Shown here: piece by piece, positions 1-15,025 of the stretch
Layout: the number at the start of each line of letters is the position of its first letter
Position numbering within the stretch: the first letter of the stretch is position 1
Assembly (NCBI GenBank): GCA_000181795.3
Contig: CM012955.1
Coordinates: 9,508,056 to 9,572,055 of the forward strand
Source of the DNA: Trichinella spiralis
Lineage: Eukaryota > Nematoda > Enoplea > Trichinellida > Trichinellidae
Direction: 5' to 3'
DNA length: 64,000 nucleotides
The notes under the pieces: generated by a model
Told to the model about the DNA's origin: nothing
Databases searched by the model: none
What the model saw: only the letters and a program-made list of their open reading frames with translations
Program-made: the position numbers and the translations under genes

Positions 1-715
1 ATTTTAACAATGCAAGCACAGTTGAAATGAATAATTAAAAAGACAATTAAATATACACAGTTAAATGAAAAATATACAGTAATTAAACCTGCCTATTTAT
101 TAATAATCAAGTAAGTAATCATAGAAAAAATATATTGTTAAAAATTGAAAAAAAACAATATATTATTTACAATATTGAAACGCTTTTCATAACTGTAGAA
201 AGTTGGTGCCATTTTTGGGCGAACTTTAAAAAACATATCAAGTTCAATTGCAAATTGCAACGCAAGTTAATAATGGGTGGCAAATGATAATTGGAAAAAA
301 ATGATATTTGACTTGAAAAGTCCAGTTAATTATGCAAAAGCGTATATTGTTCTTATGCAATTGAAAAACGTCAACAAAGAATCATGCTATGACGAAATGA
401 AATCAGTTCGATTACCACGGGAAAAGGAGGAGCTTGATTAGGAAATGCAGGATGATATAACCGATGACTACTGACTGATTCGCATCATTGGGCTATTGGT
501 TTTTCTTTTTGGATTTGTTTGTTTGTTGCAACAAAAAAGAAAATATTCCATTTCAACAATTCTGCAGAATACGTGTGAAATATGCTTAACTGGATCTGTA
601 TGTAAAGTAGAAGAAAATGTCGAAATGAGAAATCGAAGCAACATAAAAACTGAGAAGCCGTTGATCCAGCAAAGCATCAATGTTGAGGGCGTTCGGTTGT
701 CGAAGAAGCAAAATA

Positions 716-738
716 ACACACACACACACACACACACA
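716..738. repeat. (CA)n microsatellite
   Basis: Eleven and a half perfect CA units. Confidence 0.95.
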
Positions 739-2210
739 GAGCAAGTAGAAAGAGAGAACATTGTAGCTGACGAAAGCTGAGCGGCTCTAATTGCCTGGCG
801 CTAAATCGTCGGGCAATAATTATGTAATTGGATAAAACGGAAAGCGAGAGTCTCCGGCCTGGCTGTGTTGTGGTGCGCTGTCATTAGTGAATGTATAATT
901 CGGTCGATGACGCTTAGCGAACTGCTGGGTCATTAGAAAGTTTTGATTAATAATTAAAATTATCAAATTACGGAATATAATTTCACCACTGGCCGTCAAC
1001 GACGACCGCTTAGCGCCAGCATCCCGGCGCACCATGTGGCGCGTGGCCATGGCCGCCTGGTGGAAGTTGAATAAGAATTGAATCGGTGAAATTTTTGAAT
1101 GCGTTCCTAATTACAAACTGAAGAAGAAGAAGAAGAACCAACCGCGGCAGCAACAACGGACGACGCATCAACACGAAGCGAAATCAGCAATAAACTATTC
1201 ACAAAATACAAATGCCAATATCGTCCGGAAAAGACAGAAATTAACAAAAAGCTGAAAAATCACCTTGGATTTCAAACAGATCTATCACTACCCACCCCCC
1301 CCTCCGGTTCAGTATAACACTAGCTTTGTATTCATTTACCATTCCATAGGACTGTTTATTTAATTTTTAATTATCATCAAAATTCAAAGAAAGATATCGA
1401 GGTTGAAGAGATAATTTCATCTGGCCCACTTTTTGCATTGCAGAATATGGCCGTGAAAAGTAAGTACCATCTTGGTAAAAAAATGACATCATCTGACCGG
1501 AGACCGCTTACCAAATTGAATACAACATGTAATTTTTGGATCTTTGAAAGAAGTTGAACAGGACAGTTATTGAAAGATAAAAGAAGATTAAACAAGATTT
1601 TAATGCGACATGTTTGTTAATGAAGATAAAAAGGATAAGCCGAAGATGACCGCTTGACCGCCTAAAGCTTGGAAAGAAAACGATGTGATGATTGATAGAA
1701 GGGGAATAGAATTTCAGACAAACAATAAACAGCAACACTGGCCTCAGCGCACTATGGGAAGATGATGTCCTGGTCTGACCTCGTCCAGCATGCGCATCTT
1801 AATTACCAGAACGCTATGCACAATGCATTGTAACGTGACCGAAAGACAAGTGCTGCATTCTAGCAAGCATTGTGCTGAACCTGCATGCAAACGCCTGCGC
1901 CCCAGAAAAATACCCTCATTACGGTCAATAATGTTAATCACAACAATAATTTGAAAGAAAAGAGTTTGACAAGTTGAAAACACGACAGATTTTTCAAACC
2001 TTAATTTTGCTTCAGCTCTTCTAAGGTCGTTTGTGGAAAAGTGACATTTCAACTTCCAGCAGCGACATCTTCATCAGTATCAGCTTTACGTTGCTTCAAC
2101 TAAAATTAATTTTCCATTTTGTATACTGTTTAAACGACAACAAAGTACAATTTCAAAGCAGTCTAATGTATATATTTTTTTGATAACCTTTGCAATTTTT
2201 TATATGCTGC

Positions 2211-2234
2211 ACATACATACATACATACATACAT
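2211..2234. repeat. (CATA)n microsatellite
   Basis: Six perfect tetranucleotide units. Confidence 0.95.
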
Positions 2235-3054
2235 GTAAATAGTATAAAAATCAATAACTATCTGTATCAGCATGTATTTATATATCCATTTATTGAAAAT
2301 TATAATTGCATTTATCAAAGTGAAATGCAAAAATTGAAAAATTCTCAATAATCAAAAAATTTTCAATATGTAGAAAATATCATCAGTTAGTGGTTTTGCT
2401 TTGTTTTTGTTCTTTCTATCTTGCTTGGTTGCAAAATAAATAAAGAGAATAAATAAATTTCGTCCATCTCAATTCAGCTCAAATAATCAAAATTCGGAAC
2501 GAACGGAAAAAAAGTCATATTAATAAATTATTAGTCATTTTCAAAATCATCCAAAAATATCATTTGTTCTTCAGTTCAGCTTAGCAAAATTATCGAAATA
2601 CAACAAATCCTACCCAAATAAGAGGATGATGCAAGCTTTGGCACAGAAAGAAGTGCTATTTTGTTTTCAAAAAAAATTTTTTTGGATATAGATGAAAATT
2701 TCAAAATTGAAACAAAAATTATGGAAAAATTTGTTTTTATTTAATTGGTATATTTATAATGTTTGTTTGCAAACGTCCATGCATTAACCATTTGAAGATG
2801 AGTTTTATTGAACCGCAGCATGAATGTGCAATTTTTACGGCTAATTGCAGGGCAAACAATTTTGAACAATTGCTGAGAAACAATTTTTTGAACTAATCTT
2901 GATATTCATCATTTTCGTCGTGCGTGACCAAAAGTGGCAAAAAGTGAACAGCATCAAGTAGCGAGCAAAAAAGTGGAAAAGACGAAAATCAGATGGAAAT
3001 TTTCAAATTTGCAATCAATCAAAAATATCGCAAAATATTGTTTCCTCGAAATGC

Positions 3055-3076
3055 TAATAATAATAATAATAATAAT
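3055..3076. repeat. (TAA)n microsatellite
   Basis: About seven perfect units. Similar AAT/ATT runs recur at many places in the window. Confidence 0.9.
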
Positions 3077-5530
3077 GATTAATCTCGCCTTCGGACAGTT
3101 GCAGCGGCACTTGATCATGATGCTGTGCATGCATGCAATAAGGTATGGATTTTTTTTACTGTGCAACTCTCACTCACTGTGCAGTCGTTATGTGAATAAA
3201 AAATGCGTTACGCATAAAATAGTACCATTTTAAATTTAAAATAGAAAATTAAAGTATGTCAATAAATAAAAACGCCTGCAATAAAAGAATACAACTTGCA
3301 GTCATCTGAAGCGATAAAACAAGATTAGACTTCAATAATGAACGCTTCGAATAGAAGCGACGAAAGAGGTTAAATAAATTTTCAACTTTAAAATGTAGTT
3401 TTTTTAATGTTGGTTTTTATTAAAATAAATTGAAAGCATAAATTTGGATGAAAACAGTCACCGTGCACACGTTTGCATAACCGCTTGACCTGTGCTTGAA
3501 ATATAGCACGGTAGAGGCACAACAATTTAAATTCAATTAAATTAACATATTATTAATAAGGAATTTTTATACGATACGTTTCAAGTGAATTTCTTTCAAA
3601 CACAACGCTATTACTGGCAAACAATTATTGCAAAAAAAAAGAATAATAATAATAATTCATAAAATGATTGAACTGGAAAAGTGACCATTTAAAAAGTCTC
3701 AGTTTGTTTGAAAAAAAAGTCGAACTGTTCACAATTAGTCATTGGCTTTGATTTCTGCACGAAAAATATTCGATTGAAATATGAACCACACTAATGCACA
3801 AAAGATACACATAAATGATACAATTATAAAAGCTATAAAAATGCTCATCAACATTGTTTCTTATTGATCGATCTATATCTATCGTTGAAATTTTTTATGC
3901 TTTTTCACATCACATGACAATATAACGTTGAAACTGTGTAAAAGTTTTTCCATGATTATTATCTTGATGAAATGTACAACAACACATCAGAAGTAATAAA
4001 TCAAATTGATTATAATTCAATTTTTACAAAATTTATGAAATTTATTGAAAAAAGAAATGAAGAAAATTCAGTTACGGAAACTGCTAACAAACAACTACGG
4101 CAAAACGTATAACTAACTTCATAATTATGCTTGCAGTACGTATGATTAACAAAACTGCGTATAAAATTCAATTATTGACATATAAAATCAAAAAATTAAA
4201 GATTTCAGCTTTTCATTTGGCAAAGTTATGAAATTCATTTATATATTGTTGTTGAATAACTACATTATTGCGTCCAGCAGTCGGTCATAGTTGGGACACT
4301 TCATTCTGAAGCAATTGGAAAGAATTCAGAGGGAACTTTGGAATTTTCACTGAATACAGAAAACGCCGTGCATGGAAAAATGCCGGTAAAATTAAAGCTG
4401 AACAAAATAGTTGCAATTGATTATTTTTTTTCAATGATGTCCAGAAATTTTTAATTGACCTCAAACGGAAAAGCTGAAACGTGTGCAATTGTGTTGTTCA
4501 TTGCTGATCTATTAACACGCCTCGGATAAAACTAACTGCATGAAATGGATTTCTTACCTGACAATATTAATTTCACTTTTCGTCGCTTCATTTCACTTCT
4601 GGATGAGCTACAGTTTTTGAAAATATTTTACAACACATGCTATATTTCCTTCCTTTATTTAACTTTTTCTACACTAGTATTTTCTAAGCAATTTGTTTGC
4701 TATAAGTTTCACTCGTTTTTTCGTTAAATAAATAAATAGTTTTAGCAATTTAAAGAAAAAAATTGAAAAACATGGCCCAAGTTGACCACCACCAATCCAA
4801 GCTTGAATATCAGCGGAACAAGTGAAAAAATTCTTTGCAAAAATGAAACTTTAAAATATGCAAAGTTTGCAATTTAAGGTTTGCAAAAAAATTTTATCAT
4901 TATTTTAATGTTTTTTTAAATATTATACATATATGCATATTTATTTATTTATTTATTTATATTTATAAAATGAATTCAATGAAAATTAAACTAACACATG
5001 TTGAGTAACAAATGACACACATTACCATTGTGCTATCTATCATCACCCTCATCCTTTGGTCAGATAAGCAGACATTTTTCGTAGAAATCGAGCAAGAATG
5101 CGTGTCTGTGTCTCTGTGGTAACGACTGACTACAGATGAAACGGATCAACCTCTCTTCGCATTTGTGCTAATCGTCAGTCTGCAAGGCCTGTTTAATTAA
5201 TTTCATCTACAGTAAGCATTTCATTTGATTAAGTTTTCAAAATTGAAAAACCCAGTTTAATTAAGGTTGAAAGAATAAGTTGACATCATTCTCAACTCGA
5301 TTCAGACACCAATAACGCACTTCCGTCACTAGTCATTAATGCACTGCTATGCATTTGCTGTTGTCTGGTGGTAGGTAAAATAAATTTTTTCAAAGTATTA
5401 AAAATTTGCAATTTTGCTTTTTGGACTTTTTACAACACATTTACACTACTCAATGACAGCATGTCCGATTGTGAACACATTTTTTCTTTCCGTACAATGG
5501 AGAAACCGTCCAGTGGTCACGTTGTACGCG

Positions 5531-5557
5531 TATGTATGTATGTATGTATGTATGTAT
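5531..5557. repeat. (TATG)n microsatellite
   Basis: Nearly seven perfect units. Confidence 0.95.
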
Positions 5558-7704
5558 CTTTTGCAATGCACAGTGTTTGCATACAGATTAATGTGTGATG
5601 TTTGCAATTGCACCAGCAGTGTCCAATTGATTTCATCGACATGAATTGTGAACGATCAATTAACCTTACAAATGAATTCAACAACAGTTTATCTAATATG
5701 CGCCACAAATCCGGGCACACCTGAGATAATGGCGCGGCAAATTTCCGGATCCCCCGCTGATAAACAGCACACAAGCATCAATCAAGCTGGGCCAATTGAT
5801 TAGGCATCCAACTTGACAACATGCGGTAGGTGGTAAAGGCTGCTCAAAGAACGAGCCGTTGCATTTTGCCTAGGAAATTGCCTGCAATCACCGGTTCGTT
5901 AAATCGAATCACCACTGTGCACGGATAGAGGTGACTCAGAAAAGGTCCGATTTCGTCGCCACCCCAGTAGCCGAAAAATTTGTCCGTCCTGTCTGTTTTG
6001 TGCCGCCTTTCATTCTCTTAACCGCTACTGTTGAAGCATGGATCAAAAAAAATTTCTTTTCCAAAAGCAAACCATACTCTTGATGATACACGGATATCAA
6101 GTACCAAAAGTAAAAAAAAGATGCTGCAAATTTTGCTCCATCAAAAATAATGCTCAACGAATAAAAAAAAGTGTGCAGAAAAAACAGCAAATTAAAAAAT
6201 ACAAAGTATTATAGATATTAATCCTAGATAAGAACGCAATGCAACTCTTTTATTCCCTAGTTCAATATTTCCGGTACAACCTGGGTAGATTTAATTTAAT
6301 TGAGTAAAAAATTAATTAAGCAAAAGATGATATGGAAATGCTATTTTTACAAAAATATGAAATCGAGTTTCAAACATATTTGGATATATATTTTTTTTCT
6401 TTGTTTTCTCGTTGAAAGCATCAAGCTGTATTATATGTAAATGGCTTGCAACTGAGCTTTCGAGCAATTGTACTTGAAAATTGGTGCATTTGATAAAATA
6501 AAACAGCCAATGACAAGCGTCGCCTCAAAGTGCGCGGAAGTGAAGAACACTAATTTGCAGGAGCAATACGATAAAGAATGGACGTGTTAATTGTTTTCAG
6601 GCGTCAATTTATTCTCATCAATTGAACAAGTGTGAAAACAATTCAAATCGAACAACTTAATAAACACCCTCGTTGCAATTATAAAATAATATTTTATGTA
6701 AATTTTATGCTAACTGCAAAAATAATTGAAATGCTAAATAAAACGACTCTCACAACGTCAGTTTGCAATTGCACATGTGTGGGTTCAATTTAAAAATTTC
6801 CAAAGAGGAAAGGAAAATAATTTTATTCATAGCTATTTTTTAGTGAAGAAAGAAAAAACAAAGAAAATAAATTCCACAATTAAAAAGTGACATTTGAAAA
6901 CCATAAATCGGTGAAAAATAAGCTAATTCGTCATTTTCATTTGATAGGAAACCAGCTTAACATGGAGTCATTAAGTGGAATAGAGTATTTCATCTGCTGA
7001 CCAATGGGCAATAAATGCGGAAATGCCATCAGTGCCACCACCACTACTACCACCACCACCATCATCATCATCATTGCCACAATTCAGATTTAAATAAATG
7101 AAAAAAAAAGAGAAAGAGAGAGAAAGATGAAAATCAAACGGCCACGAAACTGTTTCCATTGAATTGCAAGCAATACGGCATGCACGTAGCCGTCATTATC
7201 ACTGACGGTCAATTGACTCTTGATGACGAAGATGATAGTGTCGAAGAGATTGGTTAAATTAGCCTTTCGATCGATTGTGCCGCATACTCTAATTTATTAA
7301 TCGATCAATGACAAGAGAAAAAGATGTATGTACTTTATTGGACTGGAAAAGAAAATCTACCCTCATCCATTACAACAAGCAATACAATCATCAACTGAAG
7401 ACCAAAAAAAACAGAAATAAATAAATAAAGAAAATACAAGCAGAAAAAGAACCCAATTTTCAATATTCATCTTTATTATCTCAAGCTCAAACTCGACCAG
7501 TTGGAAAATTAGCTTTTTTATTATCAATTTTACAATTACTTTTTTTTTGTTTGACAAGATGCAAATAGTCCACTTGCTTGCTTACTGTGATTTATGATGT
7601 GCTTTTGTTCGATAAATTTAAATCACAACTTTGGAATGCTTACACTTTTAAAATTGAACATTTCTTCCTCTATGAACGTGCGTATGCATGATGAAAATAG
7701 CCTC

Positions 7705-7739
<35 letters not shown>
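7705..7739. repeat. (TTA)n microsatellite
   Basis: About eleven perfect units. Confidence 0.95.
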
Positions 7740-7740
<1 letters not shown>

Positions 7741-10700
7741 CAAAGTTTTCTCCTGGATACAGATTTGCATTAAATTATTGTATGTCGTCAAGCATTTTTA
7801 CACTTTGAAAAGGGGAATAATAGAATTTAATTATTTAAGAAGGGTTCAAATTAAAAATTCAAATTGCATGCTTTGCTCAAAAGCGAGCTAACCGTTAATT
7901 CTGACGAGAGTCTGCGTTAAATGATTATTCACCCACCGCTCATCACTGACCGCTCTTTTATCAATTCAATCATAATTTCCCATTTTGCATATCTATGGGC
8001 AATTTGAAGAATTCTTTGCATATGTAAATTTTCCTCCACTACCAACAACGAACTAACAACTTTCTGCCATGCACATGCTGTGCATACATGCATGTGTATA
8101 AAAAATAAAAATCAAATCATTTCACAAATCTGATCCAATCTAATCAAAGTAACAACTTGCAATATTTCTTCATCCAGCTGATTTGCTGAAAGGAAAAGTC
8201 TGAGAAAATTGAAGAAGCTGATTAATAGGTCCAAAGATTCCTGTATCATTTCATCTATAACATATGAAAATAACACAGGGAGGAGGGGGGAGGAGAGAGG
8301 GAGAGAAACAGATAGACTGGAGAACAGAAAAGAAAAAGGGGAGAAAAAAAAATCAATTCTCTTAATTGCTGAAAGCAGCATTGTATTACATGGCCAAATT
8401 TTCTAATCGAGTAATTTGAGGATAGAAACCCACCACTGTTGGTTGCAGTTGGCCAGTGATCGGTACATTTTCACAGTTATAAATGGCAAAAGAACAACAA
8501 ACAACATGCAAATCATTGCCGAAGTTCAATCTCTTAATTTTCCATTTAGAACGTCAAAGAGCACGAAACAACTGAAGGCTCATCAATTCAACTAACTCTA
8601 TCTTCGTGGCAATGATACACGAGTGGCCAATATTTGCACAAAACGCTTTTGAAACAAGCAAAATTCCACTGCAAAAACTTAATTTACTTGTACTGCTAAT
8701 ATGCGCAAAATGCTAATTACTGTACATTCTATTTTTCTTTTGTTATATCTACATAATTTTCTATTGGACAGATTTTCTGTTGCAATTAAGTTTTTGCAAG
8801 TAAAAAAGTTGAAAATGGTATTATACATTTGTCACTGGAAATAATGCTATAATGTTACGTTAAAGGGAATAACAATTTAAAATGGATTCATCCATTTTTA
8901 CAAGAACTATATATAATAGCATTCAGAAAGTTTGTTAAAATAAAATAAAATAATATAAAAATGCTACAATATATCATAATTTATTGTATTCATTTGTTGC
9001 ATTCTATTTAATAAAATTTCTACAGATTAATGTTACTTTATTAAAGGATGATGATTTCAAGCATTTACACTGCGCAATCAGTGGATTAAATTCCAATATA
9101 CTGTGCATTGCTAATTGCAACAAGACTCTAATAATTCTAAAAATCTATCAGGGTTATTTGTTTTAATTTTAAATAAAAATTTCTGCCTTATCTTATTAAT
9201 AAATGCTATTATCAGAATTAATTCAATGCACCGGCTGATAGAAGACACACAGCAGTGTTTGCATTAAGAAACATAGAAAAAAAAAGAAAAGCAAAAATCC
9301 ACGAAAGGCCATTAAGCTGTATAACAGGGATAAAAATCGACGCTGCTTTATGAAACATATTATAATTAGATTTGCAGCATTTGTGTGGTGCTGAATAAAA
9401 CAACTGCTAAATCACAGTTTTCCCGCTGATGAGCACAATAACAGTATCATCAGAAATGTTGGCACAATTTACAACGTAAATTACCCAGAGTTCACTTTAA
9501 ACTATCCACGCATAAAGCAATAAAGCAAAACAAAAAAAACAGTTACCCTTTTTCTGGTCTTTCTATAATTTATCTATTCAAATTTATTATTGAAATATGA
9601 TGATTGGAGGAGATCAAGTAGAATTGACGCGCCAAAATGGAGTGTTTACAATGATAGCCGAATGCTAAACTGATCACATGACAAAATGCCAAACAAGATC
9701 CATTTGTTAACGTTGGAAAAAAGCTCGATTTTTTAAAATGTTTGAATAAAAAATATTTTCATCTGTTTTAAGAATATTATTTGTTTATAATGAAGAACAA
9801 ATGCACCATATAGAAAAAGTGAAAAATCCGCATATATAGGCGTGAAACTTCGATGTCCGTCTTAATAGGAACAACACTTGACACTTGTGGACCATTTACT
9901 GGTTGCTGTTAGTGGAAGAAATAAAAGTGAAAAATTAACCGTATTACGATGTGGTGTAGTGTAATTTAATTTGCTGGTTTGATTTGAATTAGCTCTGCTA
10001 GATGGTGGGACAGCTAGCTATGAAAAAGAAAGTAGACAAAAGGGATGAAAGTTTAGAAATTATTCTATTGAGAGAAATTATTGTAAAAATGAGCAGTGCA
10101 GATAGAAACGGAACCAAAACAATTCTAGCGTTGATTGAGGATCGTTTATTTCTGCCCTTTTCAAAATCAATTCTCCGGTTGATGGGATATTGCAAGCTGG
10201 CTGGCTATCCGTGCAAGCAGCGTCTCTTTCCCGGGAGAGACCGGAACCATTGGTTTGTCGAATTCGACTGCACAACCATTTGTGAACGTCGATCAGCGCC
10301 AATATATATGCCCATTTGCTGCGCGACACCGTGCGACAGCTCGATTGATTGATTCGTCATCGGCGGGATATGGATGCCTGATTATTAGTGTCCTTGCTGC
10401 AATAAGCTAATTACAAAATGAAATGAGCGCATATTGTTTTGGCCGATCAATTAACGCCTGCTTCTTAATGTCTGTCGCAAAAGCGCCGTGCGGTTGACAT
10501 TTGATAGGTGATCCGCCGTTTCCGCTGTTATAAACCGAATCCAACCAAATCAAATTCTATTACAATTCTAACCATTTTCATCGAATTTGTCGAACAAAAT
10601 TAGCCAACTTTATTATTATTATTCTTATTGCCACAGACAAAAAATAATACTAATAATTATAATAATACACACTACAGTTTTGGTCGCTTTTGTTTTCATA

Positions 10701-12734
10701 TTTTTAATTTCATCCCCAATAAACAACACTCGACAAAAGCAAAAGCAAATTTTCAATAATAATAATAATAACCTTTTCTGATTTTCGTTTGCATTGCTTT
10801 ATCAATTTATTTCAAATTGTTTTCTACTTTCTCTACACGTTCAACACTTTACAATGAAAAATTTCCGTTCATTCTCAAATTCAAACCGTCAAATGCGGAA
10901 ATCAACGTTAATCATGATCGATTTTTATTATTGCAATTTATTACCATCCGCGAGGTGATTCATCGGATGCAAACAAAATCTGCAATCTGCGTAGAGCAGT
11001 TTAAATTTAGAAAAAAAACAAGAAAATCACTTTTCTGAAAAAAAACAAAAGCCCTAATTTCCTCACAAATTATAAACCAAATGCACGCAAGTTGACAATT
11101 GGAAAAATATCCTATTCATACGTTCTTATCTCTGTCCATTAATGCATCTGTGCATTGGAAAAAACTTATCGTTGCATATTGCATAAATGATAAGAAAATA
11201 TTTTCAATTTGCAAATTAAAAATATCCAATGTACAAATAAATTCATGCATAAAATTCGTCCAAGAAGAATACAGATATTTATAATAAATTACATGAAAAA
11301 ATCAACTTCATTTTTCAGCATTTCAACATTCAAATCCAACATTTTAATGCCACCAGCAAAGAAATAAATATTTAAAAAAATATCTTTAACAAGAATGCGC
11401 AAAACGATTGTACAAACGAAATAATTGAACTGCAACATTTTAAAATGTAAATTCATTTTGACAAAATAATTCCCACAGTTAATGAATTAATTATTCGATC
11501 AGAAATGGATGAAATGAATTTTGCAAACCACTTTTACAAAGTAATAATTCATTCACATATAAAATATCATTAATACAAATTATTATTATTATTAACACGG
11601 TATAAAGTATTGTTTTATTTATTTAAATTTTCACTTACTAACTTCATCTTATTTCACTTGGTATATTTCAGAATAAAACAGCTGGCATGAACTAATAATT
11701 ATTGCTTCTGATAAAACGCTTGCCGATGCGCTATTATTGATCTAATTGCAATTTATTTAACGTTTTCCTTAAAACATAATCAAATGTGGTCAGCAATATG
11801 ACTGAAAAGTATAAAAAATTTTTATGTCGCTTTGCTATGTGTCAGTCAAATCAGTAGTAGTGGTTAAGCATATTCAATTTAGATACTGTACATATATGTA
11901 TAAAGTACCTGTGAACTGAAAAACAGTGGAATATTATTACTAATGAATCGTTTCTACTATCGTACAATGCCTTTATATACCACAAAAAGTTCACAAACTG
12001 TTTTATTTATTTATATTATAAGTTGCATATTTATATCACAATAATTACAACCCACAAACCGTTTGAAAAATATTTAAAAATTATCTTCATATTAATACAG
12101 AGCTATTTATTTTTGGCATAAATATATGGTCTCAGTTTGCGTTAATAATTGAGAATGAGAAAAGAACAAATTTTCCATGCACAATGTGGAATAATCAAAC
12201 GTTGGACACTTTGCAATAGCCTGCCTGCAACGCTAATTATTTATTATCTTTCAATGAAAAATATCTCTCCAAATTTTCATTTTCACATTTTGCCAAAAAC
12301 ATCCGTTGAAACAGAATGCATTATTATAATTATTAAAAATATTTAATGAACTTTTACAAATTGTTAATGTTGTTGCAAATGGCTATTTTGAAGGGGCAAA
12401 AGAAAAAGAAATAAAATATTTCGCTAATGACGTCAGTTGCTCAAATCTATATAATATGTAAAAAAAAAAGTAAATATAGAAAATAAGAAAAAGACTTGCT
12501 TTTCTATAATGTTTGGGAATGTTCGATTTGGAAAGCAAAAAAGAATGCAACAATCCGACAGAGTAAAAACGTGCAAATTGGCATGAACCGAATCGGCCAA
12601 CATAAAACAGATGCAGAGATTGTGGTGGTTGATTTTTTGATTTGATTATGCAGATTTACGAAACAGTCAGTTCAACATATGGACAGCTTCAACTGACGAA
12701 TAGTGCTGATTGGCCCTCGTTGATTTGAGAGAGG

Positions 12735-12752
12735 CAGAGAGAGAGAGAGAGA
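12735..12752. repeat. (GA)n microsatellite
   Basis: Short pure GA run in a less AT-rich stretch (12,600-13,220). Confidence 0.9.
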
Positions 12753-14987
12753 CATTGTGGCACGCGGACCTCTTTCTTTTCTCAACTGAAACTTTTCTTT
12801 TGGTCAAGCCAATCACAAGTAATTAAGCATATTGATTAATGAAAAGGGTGGAATTGACAATGTTTAAACACCGTCGGCAATTATAATCATCAACATCACG
12901 CGCCAGCTTGGATAAATTCGTTTCGGAAACGAATGCAAACAAGATGCCTTGAAATTGGACGCGAAAAGCGCAACGTTAACAACTCCCGTAATTAACTATC
13001 GTTAGCATATTTACGGTTCATGTGATTTTTCAGTCCACTGGGATAAACTGCCCCGGCCACTGCGTGCACATCCGCAAAGCATTCGAGCAAGTTACTGAAA
13101 TATCCCATCCTGTGCTGTGTCTGTGTGCGTATACGCTTATGTGTGTATGGGTTCAGTGGAACAGTTTTGCGACCGCTTTCCTCCAGACTAGCGAGCATCA
13201 CGTAACAACATTAATGAAATAATACATGAAAAATATCACAATTTCAAAAACTTAAAGCATAATTTAAAAAAACTACGTTATTTTGTTGACAATTTCATTT
13301 TTTATTGCAAAATTAAGAAGTTATTTTATTTGGCTTTTGAAAAATTTGAACACATCGACATTTTTGAAATCAGTTAAAATGAACGAAAAATTTGACAACA
13401 ATGCTTAAAAGCAGTGCAGATTGTTCGAATAAAATGCACGATGCAATTTTCTGGAAATCAAAATTAAAAATGTATTGAAAAGTATTAAACAATATCATTT
13501 TGACAAATAGAAATTCAATAAAACCCTATTTTCTTATGCAAAAATGGTTGTACTTATTTTTATAAATCATGTTCAACTGCTTATTTTAACTTGCATCAGT
13601 GAAAATTGGATTGTTTCCACAATTGTGCAGCATTTTTATTGTATTGATTAAATAATTATCAACTATACGCAATGCTAAACTTTTGTACATACACGAATCA
13701 TATCACATGATACAAAATTGCTCATCGCATAGCAATTGATTATGATCAATTTGAAAAATATTCAGAGTCATTTTAATTTAAGACAATAAATTTAAAAAAG
13801 ATATCAAACATTTCATATTCCTATTTAATTTTCTGAATTTTATTCATAAAATATTTCCCTAAGGTTCACTACACTTGCACTGACATCAGATCTTACATTT
13901 TGTTAACATATTTCACATACACATTGAAATATTTGCAAATAAATTAAAAAAAGAGCAATTGCAAAATGTATAAATATGGCCATTAATTTTAAGACACAAA
14001 CCATTTTAATATATAAATATATACATATATGCGTATGCTTTTAATTCTTACGGGGTGACATTTTGATTAATTTTGATTTATGATATGCACTGACATTTGG
14101 ATATAACAAATATAATGAAGTATCCAATAAACACAGCAGTGATAAATTAAAGCGTAATTGCTACTGCTTTTCTTTTTTATTTTATGACGTTTCTTTTGAA
14201 ATATTATTAGTGGCAGTTTTACAAATATTACAATACAACAACTCTAACAAATATTATACACATTTTCTCTTAGCATACATGAATTGAGTAATTTATTATG
14301 GACTTTGAATAAAACTTTTACCAACATAAATATAGATGGTTCACATTATTTTTATACAATAAGCAGTGTTATTTTTAACAGTATTATTGATGGAATTTTT
14401 TTGAACATTTGCAATTTTCAAAAGCATACTCAAAAATTGAATAAAATTATAAATTATAAATAAATATACATATATGTATATATAAGAAATTAGCAACATT
14501 TATATTAAATAAGTGCAAAAAGGTCACTCTAAATTATGAAAATATTTTAAAGGTCTTTATTTGTAAAAATGAAAAATCAAAAACTTTTTGCATAAAATGA
14601 ACGCTAAAACAATATGCTGCATATATATATAGATACAATAGCAAAAATAGATATTAAAACTCGACTTCATGTTCGTCAGTAATTTTTAATTAAATAGAAA
14701 TTTAATTAAAGAAATTGATTTCTACATTTAAATTTTTAGCTTTCGTATCTGATTTAATTAATTAATTAATACAGCAGTAGATAAATCACTGTTACACTCA
14801 TTATTACAACACTATAATGCCAGTGGAAATAAATATGCAAAACAAAACAAAAAAGATAAGCAGAACAATTATTGTTTATTACTAGGAAATGCTGAATGCA
14901 TATAAAACATTACATTCAGTAATATAACTATAATAATTCGCTTTTAATAGTAAACTTTTTTTAAAAAATATGCATAAAAGTAATAAT

Positions 14988-15025
14988 ACACTACACTACA
15001 CTACACTACACTACACTACACTACA
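14988..15025. repeat. (CTACA)n minisatellite-like run
   Basis: Seven perfect pentanucleotide units. Confidence 0.95.

Larger units (their letters stand above)
1..10000. other. Non-genic AT-rich DNA, part 1
   Basis: No supportable gene. Less AT-rich islands occur at about 780-1,060, 1,740-2,060, 5,080-5,200 and 5,700-5,930. The first holds minus-strand sequence starting MATRHMVRRDAG; the second a 102-codon minus-strand frame without splice or family support. TAAT/ATTA-rich homeodomain-type motifs abound, as expected from composition. Confidence 0.6.

Noticed and set aside
8112-8406. Frames over a purine-rich stretch on both strands
   Set aside because: Low-complexity AG-rich DNA explains both; no start context or family.
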